Source: Aplectana chamaeleonis (Eukaryota > Nematoda > Chromadorea > Rhabditida > Cosmocercidae). From it: DNA of 64,000 nucleotides. The position numbers were made by a program, and so were the translations under genes. The notes under the pieces were generated by a model that saw only the letters and a program-made list of their open reading frames with translations, did not search any database and was not told the origin of the DNA. Shown here one piece after another: positions 1 through 11,489 of this stretch (position 1 is the stretch's first letter; the number at the start of each line of letters is the position of its first letter). The stretch spans positions 471,501 through 535,500 of the forward strand of contig JAPDOI010000359.1 in NCBI GenBank assembly GCA_029168955.1, read 5' to 3'.

Positions 1-3000
1 GCGCTAGGCGCTTTTTAATTGGGGTCCCTCACACGTTCCCTGGCGCTTGGCGCACTTCCAGTCAGGTCCCACACACGTTCTGTGGGGTTTGACACACTTC
101 CAATCAAGTCCTGCACACGTTTCCTGGCGCTCGGCGCAATTTCAGTTGGGCTCCGCATACGTTCCTTGGCGCTTGGCGCACTTCCAGTCAGGTCCCACAC
201 ACGTTCTGTGGGGTTTGGCACACTTCCAATCAAGTCCTGCACACGTTTCCTGGCGCTCGGCGCAATTTCAGTTGGGCTCCGCATACGTTCCTTGGCGCTT
301 GGCGCACTTCCTTTCAGGTCCCACACACGTTCTGTGGGGTTGGCACACTTCCAGCTGGGCACCGTACACATTCCCCGGCGCTTGGCGCACTCACAGTTGG
401 GTCTCGCAAACGTTCCTGGGGCTTGGCGCACTCCCAATCAAGTCCTGCACACGTTCCCCGGCGTTTGGCGCGTTCCCAGTTGGGTCCCACACTTTCCCCG
501 GCGCTCGGCGCGCTCCCAGTTGGGTCCCACTCACTTTCTCCGGCGCTAGGCGCTTTTTAATTGGGGTCCCTCACACGTTCCCCGGCGCTTCGCGCTTTTG
601 GTTGGGTCCCGCACACTCTCCCCTGCGCTTTGCGCATTTTCAGTCGGGTTCCGAGCACCTTCCCTGGCGCTTGGCGCACTTCCAGTCAGGTCCCACACAC
701 GTTCTGTGGCGTTTGGCATACTTCCAGTTTCGCACCGCAGATGTTCCCCGGCGCTTGTCTCACTCACATTTGGGTCCCGCACACGTTACTTGGCGCTTGG
801 CGCTATTCCAGTCAGGTCCCACACACGTTCTGTGGCGTTTGGCACACTTCCAGTTTGGCACCGCAGATGTTCCCCGGCGCTTGTCTCAATCACATTTGGG
901 TCCCGCACACGTTCCTTGGCGCTTGGCGCACTTTCAGTCAGGTCCCACGCACGTTCTGTGGCGTTTGGCACACTTCCAGTTTGGCACCGCAGATGTTCCC
1001 CGGCGCTTGTCTCACTCACATTTGGGTCCCACACACGTTCCTTGGCGCTTGGCGCCATTCCAGTCAGGTCCCACACACGTTCTGTGGGGTTGGCACACTT
1101 CCAGCTGGGCACCGCACACGTTCCCCGTCGCTTGGCACACTTTTAGTTGGGTCGCGAACACGTTCCCTGGCGCTTGGCGCACTTCCTTTCAGGTCCCACA
1201 CACGTTCTGTCGGGTTGGCACACTTCCAGCTGGGCACCGTACACGTTCCCCGGCGCTTGGCGCACTCACAGTTGGGTCTCGCACACGTTCCTTGGCGTTT
1301 GGCGCACTTCCAGTCAAGTCCTGCACACGTTCCCCGGCGCTCCGCGCTTTTTCAGTCGAGTCCCGCACACTTTCCCCGGCGCTTGGCGCACTTCCAGTCA
1401 GGTCCCACACACGTTCTGTGGGGTTTGGCACACTTCCAATCAAGTCCTGCACACGTTTCCTGGCGCTCGGCGCAATTTCAGTTGGGCTCCGCATACGTTC
1501 CTTGGCGCTTGGCGCACTTCCAGTCAGGTCCCACACACATTCTGTGGGGTTTGGCACACTTCCAATCAAGTCCTGCACACGTTTCCTGGCGCTAAGGCGC
1601 AATTTCAGTTGGGCTCCGCATACGTTCCTTGGCGCTTGGCGCACTTCCTTTCAGGTCCCACACACATTATGTGGCGTTTGGCGCACTTCCAGTCAAGTCC
1701 TGCACACGTTCCCCGGCGCTCCGCGCTTTTTCAGTCGAGTCCCGCACACTTTCCCCGGCGCTTGGCGCACTCTCAGTTGGATCCCTCACGATTTGCTCGG
1801 CGCTTGGCGTGCTCCCAGTTAGATCTCGTCCACGTTCCTTGGCGTTTGGCGCACTTCCAGTCAAGTCCTGCACACGTTCCCCGGCGCTCCGCGCTTTTTC
1901 AGTCGAGTCCCGCACACTTTCCCCGGCGCTTGGTGCACTCTCAGTTGGATCCCTCACGATTTGCTCGGCGCTTGGCGTGCTCCCAGTTAGATCTCGTCCA
2001 CTTTCCCCGGCGCTTGGCGCGCTCCCAGTTGGGTCCCACACACTTTCTCCGGCGCTAGGCGCTTTTTAATTGGGGTCCTCACACGTTCCCTGGCGCTTGG
2101 CGCACTTCCAGTCAGGTCCCACACACGTTCTGTGGGGTTGGCACACTTCCAGCTGGGCACCGTACACGTTCCTCGGCGCTTGGCGCACTCACAGTTCGGT
2201 CTCGCACACGTTCCTTGGCGCTTGGCGCACTTCCAGACAAGTCCTGCACACGTTCCCCGGCGCTCCGCGCTTTTTCAGTCGAGTCCCACACACTTTCCCC
2301 GCCGCTTGGCGCACTCTCATTTGGATCCCTCACGATTTGCTCGGGCGCTGGGCGTGCGCCCGGTTAGATCCCGCGCACTTTCCCGGGCGCTTGGCGCGCG
2401 CCCAGTTGGCTCCCACACACTTTGTCCGGCGCGAGGCGCTTTTTAATTGGGGGCCCTCACACGTTCCCCGGCGCTTCGCGCTTTTGGTTGGGTCCCGCAC
2501 ACTCTCCCCTGCGCTTTGCGCATTTTCAGTCGGGTTCCGAGCACCTTCCCTGGCGCTTGGCGCACTTCCAATCAAGTCCCACACACGTTCTGTGGCGTTT
2601 GGCACACTTCCAGTTTCGCACCGCAGATGTTCCCCGGTGCTCGTTTCACTCACTTTTGGGTCCCGCACACGTTCCTTGGCGCTTGCCGCATTTCCAGTCA
2701 GGTCCCACACACGTTCTGTGGCGTTTGGCACACTTCCAGTTCGGCACCGCAGATGTTCCCCGGCGCTTGTCTCACTCACATTTGGGTCCCGCACACGTTA
2801 CTTGGCGCTTGGCGCTATTCCAGTCAGGTCCCACACACGTTCTGTGGCGTTTGGCACACTTCCAGTTTGGCACCGCAGATGTTCCCCGGCGCTTGTCTCA
2901 CTCACATTTGGGTCCCGCACACGTTCCTTGGCGCTTGGCGCACTTTCAGTCAGGTCCCACGCACGTTCTGTGGCGTTTGGCACACTTCCAGTTTCGCACC

Positions 3001-4605
3001 GCAGATGTTCCCCGGCGCTCGTTTGACTCACATTTGGGTCCCGTACACGTTCCTTGGCGCTTGGCGCACTTCCAATCAAGTCCTGAACACGTTTCCCGGC
3101 GCTTCGCGCTTTTTCAGTCGAGTCCCACACACTTTCCCCGATGCTTGGCGCACTCTCAGTTGGATCCCTCACGATTTGCTCGGCGCTTGGCGTACCTGAA
3201 GTTGGGTCCCGCACATGTTCCCCGGCGCTTGGCGCGCTTCCAGTTGGGTCCCACTCATTTTCCCCGGCGGTCGGCGCATTTCCACTTGGGTCCCTCACGC
3301 TTTCCCTGCGTTTGGCGCGCTCCCAGTTGGGTCCCACACACTTTCTCCGGCGCTAGGCGCTTTTTAATTGGGGTCCCGCACACTCTCCCCTGCGCTTTGC
3401 GCATTTTCAGTCGGGTCCTGAGCACGTTCCCTGGCGCTTGGGGCACTTACAGTCAGGTCCCACACACGCTCTGTGGGGTCTGGCACACTTCCAATCAAAT
3501 CCTGCACACGTTCCCCGGCGCTTGGTGAATTTTCAGTTGGGCTCTGCATACGTTCCCTGGCGCTTGGCGCACTTCCAGTCAGGTCCCACACACGTTCTGT
3601 GGCGTTTGGCACACTTCCAGTTTGGCACCGCAGATGTTCCCCGGCGCTTGTCTCACTCACATTTGGGTCCCGCACACGTTCCTTGGCGCACTTCCAGTCA
3701 GGTCCCACATACGTTCTGTATCGTTTGGCACACTTCCAGTTTGGCACCGCAGATGTTCCCCGGCGCTTGTCTCACTCACATTTGGGTCCCGCACACGTTC
3801 CGTGGCGCTTGGCGCACTTCCAGTCTGGTCCCACACACATTCTGTGGCGCTTGGCACACTTCCAGTTTGGCACCGCAGATGTTCCCCGGCGCTTGTCTCA
3901 CTCACATTTGGGTCCCGCACACGTTCCTTGGCGCTTGGCGCACTTCCAGTCAGTTCCCACACACGTTCTGTGGCGTTTGGCACACTTCCAGTTTGGCACC
4001 GCAGATGTTCCCCGGCGCTTGTCTCACTCACATTTAGGGTCTCGCGCACGTTCCTTGGCGCTTGGCGCGCTTCCAGTCAGGTCCCACACACGTTCCCCGG
4101 CGCTTGGCGCACTCTTGGTTGGGTCCCGCACACGTTCCTTGGCGCTTGGCGCACTTCCAGTCAGTTCCCACACACGTTCTGTGGCGTTTGGCACACTTCC
4201 AGTTTGGCGCCGCAGATGTTCCCCGGCGCTTGTCTCACTCACATTTAGGGTCTCGCGCACGTTCCTTGGCGCTTGGCGCGCTTCCAGTCAGGTCCCACAC
4301 ACGTTCCCCGGCGCTTGGCGCACTCTTGGTTGGGTCTCGCACACGTTCCTTGGCGCTTGGCGCTATTCCAGTCAGGTCCCACACACGTTCTGTTGCGTTT
4401 GGCACACTTCCAGTTGGGCACCGTAGATGTTTCCGGCGCTTGTCTCACTCACATTTGGGTCCCGCACACGTTCCTTGGCGCTTGGCGCTATTCCAGTCCG
4501 CACTCACAGTTGGGTCTCACACACTTTTCCGGACGCCTGGTGCCTTTTCAGTCAAGTCCCGTGCACGTTTCCTGACGCTTGGCGCACTTCCAATCGGACC
4601 TCGCA
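1..4605 (+). repeat. 42-bp satellite, array I (right end of an array that runs off the window)
   Basis: This is a tandem array of a 42-bp GC-rich monomer that begins GGCGCTTGGCGCAC and ends ACACGTTC plus about four bases. Monomer variants alternate: some read CTTCCAGTCAGG in the middle, others CTTCCAATCAAG, TTTCAGTTGGG or CTCACATTTGGG. A variant with a TTTTTAATTGGGG core (near 14, 553, 2062, 2437 and 3360) punctuates the array. The array is about 110 monomers long and stops abruptly at about 4605. Since 42 is divisible by three, several frames on both strands stay open (for example 591 codons from 47 to 1822), giving 14-residue peptide repeats such as LGALPVRSHTRSVA. I regard these ORFs as by-products of the period. 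Confidence 0.95.
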
Positions 4606-4745
4606 CAATAAATGGTGTGCATAGGGTTCCTGATAGACGTAAAGGAGACCTACTTCATCGCTTGCAATAAATTCACTCTTATCACAATACCACTCCATTT
4701 CTCTCAATTGGCCAACCATGTTCCTTATCATTCAAAAGTTTCACC

Positions 4746-4748
<3 letters not shown>

Positions 4749-4827
<79 letters not shown>

Positions 4828-4852
4828 CACACACACAAACACACACACGCAC
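4749..4852. repeat. (CA)n microsatellite
   Basis: About 100 bp of almost pure CA dinucleotide, with AACAC and AAACAC interruptions near the right end. It lies about 145 bp beyond the end of satellite array I. Open frames over it (poly-TH or poly-CV) are meaningless. Confidence 0.97.
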
Positions 4853-7154
4853 CAAAATTGCCTTCAACCGCATGAACGATATTCACGTTGTACTTTAGTA
4901 CACATGTTGACACACTCGTTTCATATCAGTAATGATATCAGAGGGTATTTAAACGAGTCCAGCTAGAGTGTGTCTCATTCTGCTTCCATGGTCCGCCGAC
5001 GTTCAGGGTGTGCACAACTCGATGCACAAGCTCATCCCAGGAACGAAGAAACGAGGACGTCGCCGTCGTCCTCATCACGCCGCCAGGCAGGTCTTTCATC
5101 ACTATCTTGAACTGTTTCAGGATTCGATCATTCCCGGACGCTGCGTCTGAGTTCTGTCCAGGCGAACGGGTCTGGACCACCAGGGGTCGTTGGCAATTCG
5201 AGTTTTCTCCAGTTAACTGCTCGGTGACCTTGCAAGGGCAAATGGGTCTGGGACACTTATCCAAACATGAGAAGCACTGAAGATAGTCCCGCCACCCCCC
5301 CCCCAAACCTTGGATCGGAATCGCCTGGAAGTTACCGCGAATTCTCCATGAACCCAAATTCTACTGAGAATGTCGCCCGTCGCAAAAGCACCGCGATAAT
5401 ACACCCGTCATTGCAATTAGAGCTCCATTGTAGCTGCGGAGATGGCTCAGTTTATGAGGGTAACTCCCAATGGTCACTCGTGCAGAAGCGTACACAGTGT
5501 TGATAGTGTAGTATATCTTGACGAGTTATAACCTGTTGTTAACAAGATAAGACCGGTTTAGAACGTACCGTTTTCTCTTAACATTTTTGTGCTGAATAGT
5601 CTGGATTGACGGTTGTACGTTTCTTAAAGGATGTCCAGATGGCAACAGCCAGTTCATAACGCGGCGGACTACAAAGCTATGTAGTGATAAAGGTTGAATG
5701 TTCGAATTTGGGAGCTCAGTGGCAAAAATCACTTTAGTTTTGCAGCAGAACCCCGAGTTCACCCCTTTCTGGCCTGGTTGGGGCGCTGGGATCCTGACAG
5801 AATCCAGGGAGTGCCTTGATTCTACCGCGAGTCTGCCGAGAATCTGTTGCTTTAGCCGCGGTCTGTCACCCAGGCGGCAGGTTCACGTCAGATTCTCGGC
5901 AGGATCCAGATAGTTCCTTCAGGGTGAAAAAGGTCCACTCCCCAAGATATTGCGTTTTATCCTGCTCTGGACAACGGCAAAATGTCTTTTCAAGCAAGAC
6001 CTATAGGGGTCCGCAGAGTTGCAGCGACCGGCGAGTAGTCGCCAAGCGTAAGCCTTGTCGTGGTGACAAAATGTTTTTGAAAATTTTGTCGCTGCGTCGG
6101 CTGCCTCTCCGTGGCAGTCTCGAGACATGTTCTGACTGCATCGCTGATGTTTTTCATCGCAGCGATTTTGCACCCGCTGCAGCGGCAGCGACTTTGTTCA
6201 TAGTGCATAGCCACACGGTTTTGTTGAAGAAGTTCAATCAGCCAATGAAATAAATGGCTGGCAGTCATTAGTAACACGTTTCGACTGGTAAACACTGATC
6301 TTGTCATGTGAAAGGGTCAATGTTCAATACACAAAAGGCGTCATTCGCTGGCAATCACTCCATCGGCATAATGGCAATGATGGAGCGATAACTAGCGGCA
6401 ATTGAGAATCGCTGCTCCAGCAGCGAAGCGGTAAAACATAGGATTTCGTCGCCGCGACCCAGTGATGTGAGACGTTTGCCACGAAACAATCACAGTGGAG
6501 CCTTTTCATCACTCACGACGAAAAAGGAACAGTTGTCCCTCGCATGGTTGCAGCGGCCAGGTGTGCGTTCCAAGAACATTCCCATGACAAAACGCTTCCA
6601 TGGAACCGTAGCCCCGGCGACGTGGAAGCAATTATCAGTTACAATTCGTGGCCCTGGGAAACAAGTTTGGTCACGAAAAGGCTATTTGCCCTCCCACGGC
6701 ATCGTGGAAGCATTCTTGGAACGCGCCCCAGGTGCAGTCAAAACACGGCTTAAGGCAAAAACTTATCACATTTTAGGTGCATTTCAATGCAAAACATTGT
6801 TACCGGTTGAGTCCCCGACAAGTTTTGGAGGCGGAACTCGGTTTTAAGCACTCGGTCAGCCTAATCGAGATTTTAGACGCAGTGTTCGCGCGAGCGAGCA
6901 ATTTGAAATTGCACGCTGTATTCCTTAAGACTTGGACAACCTCTTTCTTATGCCCGGGCTACATCTGGACATGGCACAATGGGGACTATCCAGGACGGGG
7001 AGGGTGGGGGGGCACTCAACATTCAAGTCAGAAATGAAATAAACCACCGATCTATAACGCTATCAATCAAAGTATTTCTATAGAACTTCGTCAATAACAA
7101 TGATTGATAGCAGCATCAGGCATCTTTTATCATGTTCTCCATTCATTTGTGCGA
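4853..7154. other. unassigned region without a supported gene
   Basis: I recognise no gene here. Frames of 60-145 codons exist (for example a 139-codon minus frame at 4938-5357 and a 126-codon plus frame at 6467-6847), but none shows a known motif or splice pattern I can defend. A 13-bp inverted repeat (TGCCGAGAATCTG and its complement) lies near 5832 and 5889. The interval 6010-6490 has several GTCGC/GCGAC-rich words in both orientations, suggesting decayed foldback DNA. Confidence 0.5.
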
Positions 7155-7163
7155 GGAAATCTT
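7155..7163. other. degenerate left target-site duplication of the split MITE
   Basis: GGAAATCTT directly precedes the MITE terminus at 7164. GTGAATCTT follows the right terminus at 14661 (positions 14662-14670). Seven of nine positions agree, and the last six (AATCTT) are identical. The intact copy of this MITE at 19706 also has a 9-bp duplication, so the length fits. Confidence 0.6.
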
Positions 7164-7302
7164 ACAGGACTATAATTTGCCACCGGCACAAAATTCTCAC
7201 GGAAGTGAAGTAGTTTTTCTTACCAGAGTCTTCCATGAGTAGGCCCCAATAACGTGTTATCTCTATCTTCGTTGAGGCTGCTTCCCTAATCCCTAGTGTG
7301 TT
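7164..7302 (+). mobile_element. MITE, left half (interrupted copy)
   Basis: The 139 bp from ACAGGACTATAATTTGCC to CCTAGTGTGTT match the left half of the intact element at 19706-19844 with few substitutions. The match ends exactly where the (ATA)n tail of a minus-strand LINE begins. The other half resumes at about 14521. The two halves total about 280 bp, against 282 bp for the intact copy. Confidence 0.8.
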
Positions 7303-7413
7303 ATAATAATAATAATAATAATAATTCATTACGACCATAGAAGACAGTCGTGAGAAAAAAGAAAACCAAAAAAAAAACACAACGCGATTACACACTAAAT
7401 CAAGCAACAACAC

Positions 7414-8146
7414 TTAATCCAAAAAAACGTTCCTAGCAAACCTCTTGAATGATCCAAAATTGATGAGGGTAGGAATGATAGAACTTTCAATGCTACATAT
7501 TTTCGAACCAGCCCTGACAGTGAAAGAATGAGCTCTCGTATTGGATTTCGGCCTAGGATACCATATTTTGAACTGAATTCCTCTTGTTCTTGAGGGGTAC
7601 GAGCTTATAGAACTTTGAAGTGTTGATTTTGATTTTACCAGACAACATTTTGAAAACATAACAAACATCTGTTACCGCCCTACGTGAAGACAGAGAACTC
7701 AAACCAAGAAATTTGTTCCTGATTTTAGACCCTGGTACGCCGGTGTAAAAAAAGCCATTGTACCGCAAAATTAGCTTTCTAGTATAATTATTCTGCACTC
7801 TTTCAATCATCAGTATATCTTTTTTCTTGTGAGGGGAAAATACTGCTGTGCCACTTTCTACTATTGGTCTAACATAGGTTTTGTAAGCCCTGAGTAGCAC
7901 TTCCTTATTCTTGGTAGAAAGTCCTTTGAATATCTGGTACGTTTTCGTAATCCCCTTTCTACATATTTGTCTATAATGATCCGTAAAGTCCAATTTCCTA
8001 TCATAGCTAAAGCCTAAATCTGTGACCTTACTCACTTTCTCAATTGGAATCCCGTTCAACGTATAATCAGAAGAGATACTCGATTTTCCGATCCTCATAA
8101 ATTTAGTCTTTCTGGACCTAAGGGTAGTTGCCACGTAATGGACCAA
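7414..8146 (-). pseudogene. CR1-like ORF2, thumb and C-terminal region
   Basis: Continuation of ORF2 after the FADD domain, in two frames. The first (8146 to 7553) has TKFMRIGKSS, TDLGFSYDRKLDF, LLRAYKTYVRPIVE and MIERVQNNYTRKL, the usual post-RT thumb segments of this LINE group. After a further frameshift near 7590-7600 the reading moves to the frame that contains TRAHSFTVRAGSKI and FGSFKRFARNVFLD and stops at 7414. The 3' untranslated part is then about 90 bp up to the microsatellite tail. Confidence 0.8.
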
Positions 8147-9456
8147 TCGTTAACGAAATTGATACCCTGTTGAATTCTAGGTCGATTTTCATCGCTGAGT
8201 TCGCAATAGATCTTGAGATCATCAGCAAACTGCTTACATACCACTGATGAATTATCGAAAATGGTCGGAAGATCAGCTGTATAGAGATTAAAAAGCAACG
8301 GAGAAAGTACACCTCCCTGAGGAACACCACTCGTAACTGACCTAACAGTAGACAGCTCATTATTCACCTTCACCTGAAACGTTCTGTTCGAAAGATAGTC
8401 GATCAACCAACTTTGCAGAAGTGAATGAAGACCGATTTTGCTAATCTTGTATAAGAGTTTCTGATGACTTACCCTATCGAATGCTTTCGAAAAATCGAAG
8501 TAGATGACATCGCAACTTTTCTGCTCATCTAGTAACTCTGTAAAGTCATTTAAGCACTCAATTAAGTTTGTCTCCACTGATTTCCCCGCCATGAAACCAT
8601 GTTGTGCAATAGGAATGATGCAGTTTACTTCGAAATGCTCGATTATGATTTTCTTCATCATTTTCTTAAAAACTCTGCAAAAGAATGACGTCACGCTGAC
8701 AGGTCTATAATTATTTGGGTCCCTTGCTGGTTCCTTTTTCAGGAGAGGTGTGACGTAAGAATGCTTCCATCTTGCAGGAACTTGGGAAAACATCAATGAC
8801 TGGTTACAGATATAAGTAAATGGCTTGGCAATCACATGAGCAACATTTCTTAGGAAAATCAAGGGAATGTGGTCAGGAGTTACTGCATAAGAAGCTTTCC
8901 AATTGTTAATGACATCGAAAACATCCTTCTCCTTAAACCAGGGACACGAAATCATAGGATTTTCCACATGAACCTCAAAGGCAGGTAGCCTTCCGTCATC
9001 GCAGGAGTAAACTGACTGAAATTCGTCTGCAAGTAGATTTGCTTTGTCAAGATTAGTCAGAGCTCTCCGATCTCCTTTCTTAAGAGCACCAACGAAAGTT
9101 TTACATTTAAGCTTGCTATTCACAAACCGATAGAAACTTTGTTTTTGGCCTGAATCAATACCATGTTTTTCTAAGTTACTATTATACTTCTCCAGCTTTT
9201 TAGTGAAACGTTCCGAAAAATCTTTAAATGACTTCCAGTCTGAAGGAGAGTTAGACTCGTATGCGGTGCGAAACAGGCAGGAGCGATGATCAAACATATT
9301 CTGCAGGTATCCAGGCAAGGAAGACCGTGTTGCCACCACCTTGCCCCAAGGAATAAATAAGTCAATTACGTGATGTAAAATGTTCAAGAACATCTCGAAT
9401 TTACTGTCTACTGAATCGTTCATCTCAAGGGATTCTGTCCACAAAACTGTACTCAA
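8095..9456 (-). pseudogene. CR1-like ORF2, reverse transcriptase domain
   Basis: Reverse transcriptase core of the LINE. Visible RT motifs in order are NNYRPVSVTSFFCRVFKKM (fingers), QHGFMAGKSVETNLIE, IYFDFSKAFDRVSH (catalytic Asp of motif A), SGVPQGGVLSPLLFNLYTAD (motif B) and CKQFADDLKIY (motif C, the FADD box at 8218-8229). The catalytic Asp residues are intact. The frame is continuous for 453 codons, but it is separated from the endonuclease by one frameshift and from the C-terminal part by another at about 8115-8125. The frame in fact continues upstream of the nominal start, so the start is not real. Confidence 0.92.
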
Positions 9457-9460
9457 ATAA

Positions 9461-10222
9461 TTACAAATCTCGACATAATTTCCCTTGGAGTATTTCCCTC
9501 TTATACGTCAATGGCGGTTCATCAAACGGTATAATAACTTTGAATGATATGCTGGTATGATCACCTCTCCCTACCGGAGGCAATATCTGCAGATCCAATA
9601 CCAAATTGTGGTCAACTCCTAACACGAGATCGAGCAAATTAGCTCCTCTAGTGGGACTTTTTACAAATTGGATGAAACCATGACAGCGCACAAAATCTAG
9701 AAAGGTCGAATGCGAAGACCTGACGTTGTCCCAATCTATTTCGGGCATATTGAAATCACCGGTAATAAGAACTTCCTTATCACAAGCCGAGAGATCACCC
9801 AGAGCTTTGATAAGCTGTTCGTTAGCAAAGGAAGTGCAGCACGGAGCTCGATAAACAGCTAAAATTCTTAGCGAGCACGTGGCACTGAAAACATCAACAG
9901 CAAGAATTTCGTATCCTTTTTCGACACTTTCTGAAAAAAATTTGTCATACGAGAGCTCTTTTTTCAGCAGGATTGCCACACCTCCTCCCTCTTTTTTGAA
10001 CCTATCACACCGAATTGTGACATAATCAGAACTAAGAATGCCGAGTAAAGAAGCGATGGAATGCTTTTGCTTCAGCCAAGTCTCAGTAAAAATATAAATA
10101 CCATAATTTTTTCCCAGCATATGCTCAATATACTTGGCATTCTTAGGAATTGACCTAACATTTGAATAGAAGCAAGAAATGGATGAGCCAATACACCGAG
10201 GAGTTCTTACAAGTTTAAATGA
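9461..10222 (-). pseudogene. CR1-like ORF2, endonuclease domain
   Basis: This is the N-terminal part of ORF2, an AP-endonuclease-like domain that nicks the target for target-primed reverse transcription. Motifs in order: YSNVRSIPKN at the domain start (upstream of the first ATG), TETWLK with the catalytic Glu, GGGVAILL, YRAPCC, ITGDFNMPEIDWD (Asp/Asn motif), LLDLVLG, and GRGDHTSISF with the catalytic Asp-His pair. The first ATG in frame (10120) lies after the first motif, so initiation probably occurs upstream, coupled to ORF1 termination; that is inference. A frameshift at about 9475-9490 puts the rest of ORF2 in another frame, and a stop follows at 9461. Confidence 0.85.
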
Positions 10223-10957
10223 CTACTGCAAGATGGCGATGGCGAAGCAACATTGACACTCGGCGTAACGGTTGGGGTTTCCTCCCGATTTTGTGAGGTT
10301 AGAACCACATCCGCGAAACCCGTGACCCTGCTATTTCCCACCGCTCTTTGCTGCTTTCTTCGCTCTAACTCGCTTTTGCTGAGTGATTCCCTTAGGAATA
10401 CACCTTTAACCGAGTAAGACCGAAGACTGCTAGCTCGTCGTAACGCTGATTTCTGGAAAAAAGTGGAAGGCATCACAACCTTGAGCAAACGATTTCCGCC
10501 CGAAATGGGCTTACCTAGCCTAAACACCGAGACAGGAAATGCACCAACATTTAAAAATGACAGAATTTCCATCACAGAATCAAAATCATCATTCAAACTT
10601 TCCAACAAATCAGGAGAATGAGACTCGGGAATACCACTCAAAACAAAAGATCGAAGACGTTCACACTCGTGAAATTGATCAGCATCATGCGAAGGAGGAT
10701 GATTACTAGGAGCAAAATCATTCTTCACAGCGATTTGTTTGGAATTCGCCAACTGATTCTCTAAGTCAACAATCTTCTCATGTAAAAACGAATTCTCTTG
10801 CCGTAATTCCGGAATACACGCATTTTCTGCACGCAGCCTCTTGTTTTCGTCCATAACCGCACCAAGTTGATTCGTAATTTCCACAATCACATTCTTCAAG
10901 CACTGAGGAACCTTCTTCGCATTCATCAACGCATCAATGGCATTCTTCAACTTCTCA
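10207..10957 (-). pseudogene. CR1-like ORF1 protein, main part
   Basis: An open minus-strand frame encodes a protein of the LINE ORF1 type. Near the N terminus is a stretch with leucines at heptad-like spacing (KRLRAENACIPELRQENSFL, then HEKIVDLENQL), which suggests a coiled coil. Further on is a basic segment (FRLGKPISGG, then RRASSLRSYSVKG and LSKSELERRKQQR) resembling the RNA-binding region of CR1-group ORF1 proteins. The frame runs upstream into GGAATTCC at 10958, where a TIR element interrupts it. The N-terminal 23 codons lie at 14190-14258 in the matching phase. No ATG lies at the 10950 end, which agrees with interruption rather than a true start. Confidence 0.75.
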
Positions 10958-10965
10958 GGAATTCC
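10958..10965. other. 8-bp target-site duplication (left) of the TIR element
   Basis: GGAATTCC stands here and again at 14182-14189, on either side of the 3216-bp insertion in CR1 ORF1. Removing the insertion and one copy joins the two ORF1 parts in the same reading phase. Because the site is palindromic, the exact duplication length (6 or 8 bp) is slightly ambiguous. Confidence 0.75.
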
Positions 10966-10974
10966 CGGTTGTCA

Positions 10975-11150
10975 CCTGGGGGTCTCCAGCAGGTCGTGGG
11001 GCGGAGTCATGCGCCACCACATCCTCACGACCTCCAGGTGACATGCCAGAGATCTCGAGGTGACATGAACCCATGTCACCTCGGGATCTCTGGCATGGCA
11101 CCTGGAGGTCGTGAGATGTGGTGGCACATGACTCCGCCCCCGCGACCTGG
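10975..11150. repeat. foldback (imperfect inverted repeat)
   Basis: The left arm runs from about 10975 to 11067 and the right arm from about 11072 to 11150, around a 5-bp loop (AACCC). Shared blocks include GGGGCGGAGTCATG, CACGACCTCCAGGTG and CATGTCACCTCG with their complements. It lies at the left end of the TIR element and could form a long hairpin. Confidence 0.85.
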
Positions 11151-11161
11151 CATTCAGGGGC

Positions 11162-11485
11162 GGCATGCACGTACGCGGCGGACTAGGTTGGGGTTAGGCA
11201 GGGTTTGGAGCGTCGGCGTGTTTCATTATAGCAGCGCGAGGGCTAAAAGGGGGTTAGGCTAGCACTAAAGAATCGTTCCCTCGCAAACCCTACGTAAGAG
11301 GGTGGGGCAGCCGAAACCACGTTGAGACCCCAACTATTAATAGTCCCTCTTACGTAGGGTTCGCGAGGGAACGATTTTTCAGTGCTAGCCTAACCCCCTT
11401 TTAGCCCTCGCGCTGCTATCATGAAACGCGCCGACGCTCCAAACCCTGCCTAACCCCAACCTAGTCCGCCGCGTACGTGCATGCC
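11162..11485. repeat. 324-bp near-perfect foldback
   Basis: Arms of about 150 bp, starting GGCATGCACGTACGCGG and ending with its inverse, surround a short AT-rich centre (AACTATTAATAG). Only scattered differences separate the arms, for example AAAGAATCG against AAAAATCG. The outer flanks CAGGGGC and ACCCCAGGTG extend the symmetry towards 10974 and 11494, so this hairpin and the preceding one may form one palindromic unit. Confidence 0.9.
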
Positions 11486-11489
11486 ACCC

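Larger units (their letters stand above)
7303..10957 (-). mobile_element. CR1-like non-LTR retrotransposon, 3' portion (ORF1 body, ORF2, microsatellite tail)
   Basis: This is a minus-strand LINE with an apurinic endonuclease and reverse transcriptase. It has a short (ATT)n-type microsatellite instead of a poly(A) tail (7303-7326 on the plus strand), as is usual for the CR1 group. Its 5' portion continues at 14190-14520 beyond the inserted TIR element. The element sits inside a MITE. ORF1 and ORF2 overlap by about 16 bp: the ORF2 frame is open from 10222, while ORF1 stops at 10207-10209. ORF2 carries three frameshifts, so this copy is dead, but the catalytic motifs are well preserved and the insertion is probably not ancient. 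Confidence 0.88.

Noticed and set aside
1..4670. Long ORFs on both strands in array I (for example 591 codons at 47-1822)
   Set aside because: They arise because the monomer is 42 bp and stop-free. Several frames on both strands are open at once, with no start context, splice signals or family.
4612..4966. ORFs of poly-TH, poly-CV and similar
   Set aside because: Translations of the (CA)n microsatellite.
4938..5357. 139-codon minus frame as a possible LINE or gene fragment
   Set aside because: Composition is plausible, but no conserved motif, splice site or neighbouring element supports it.
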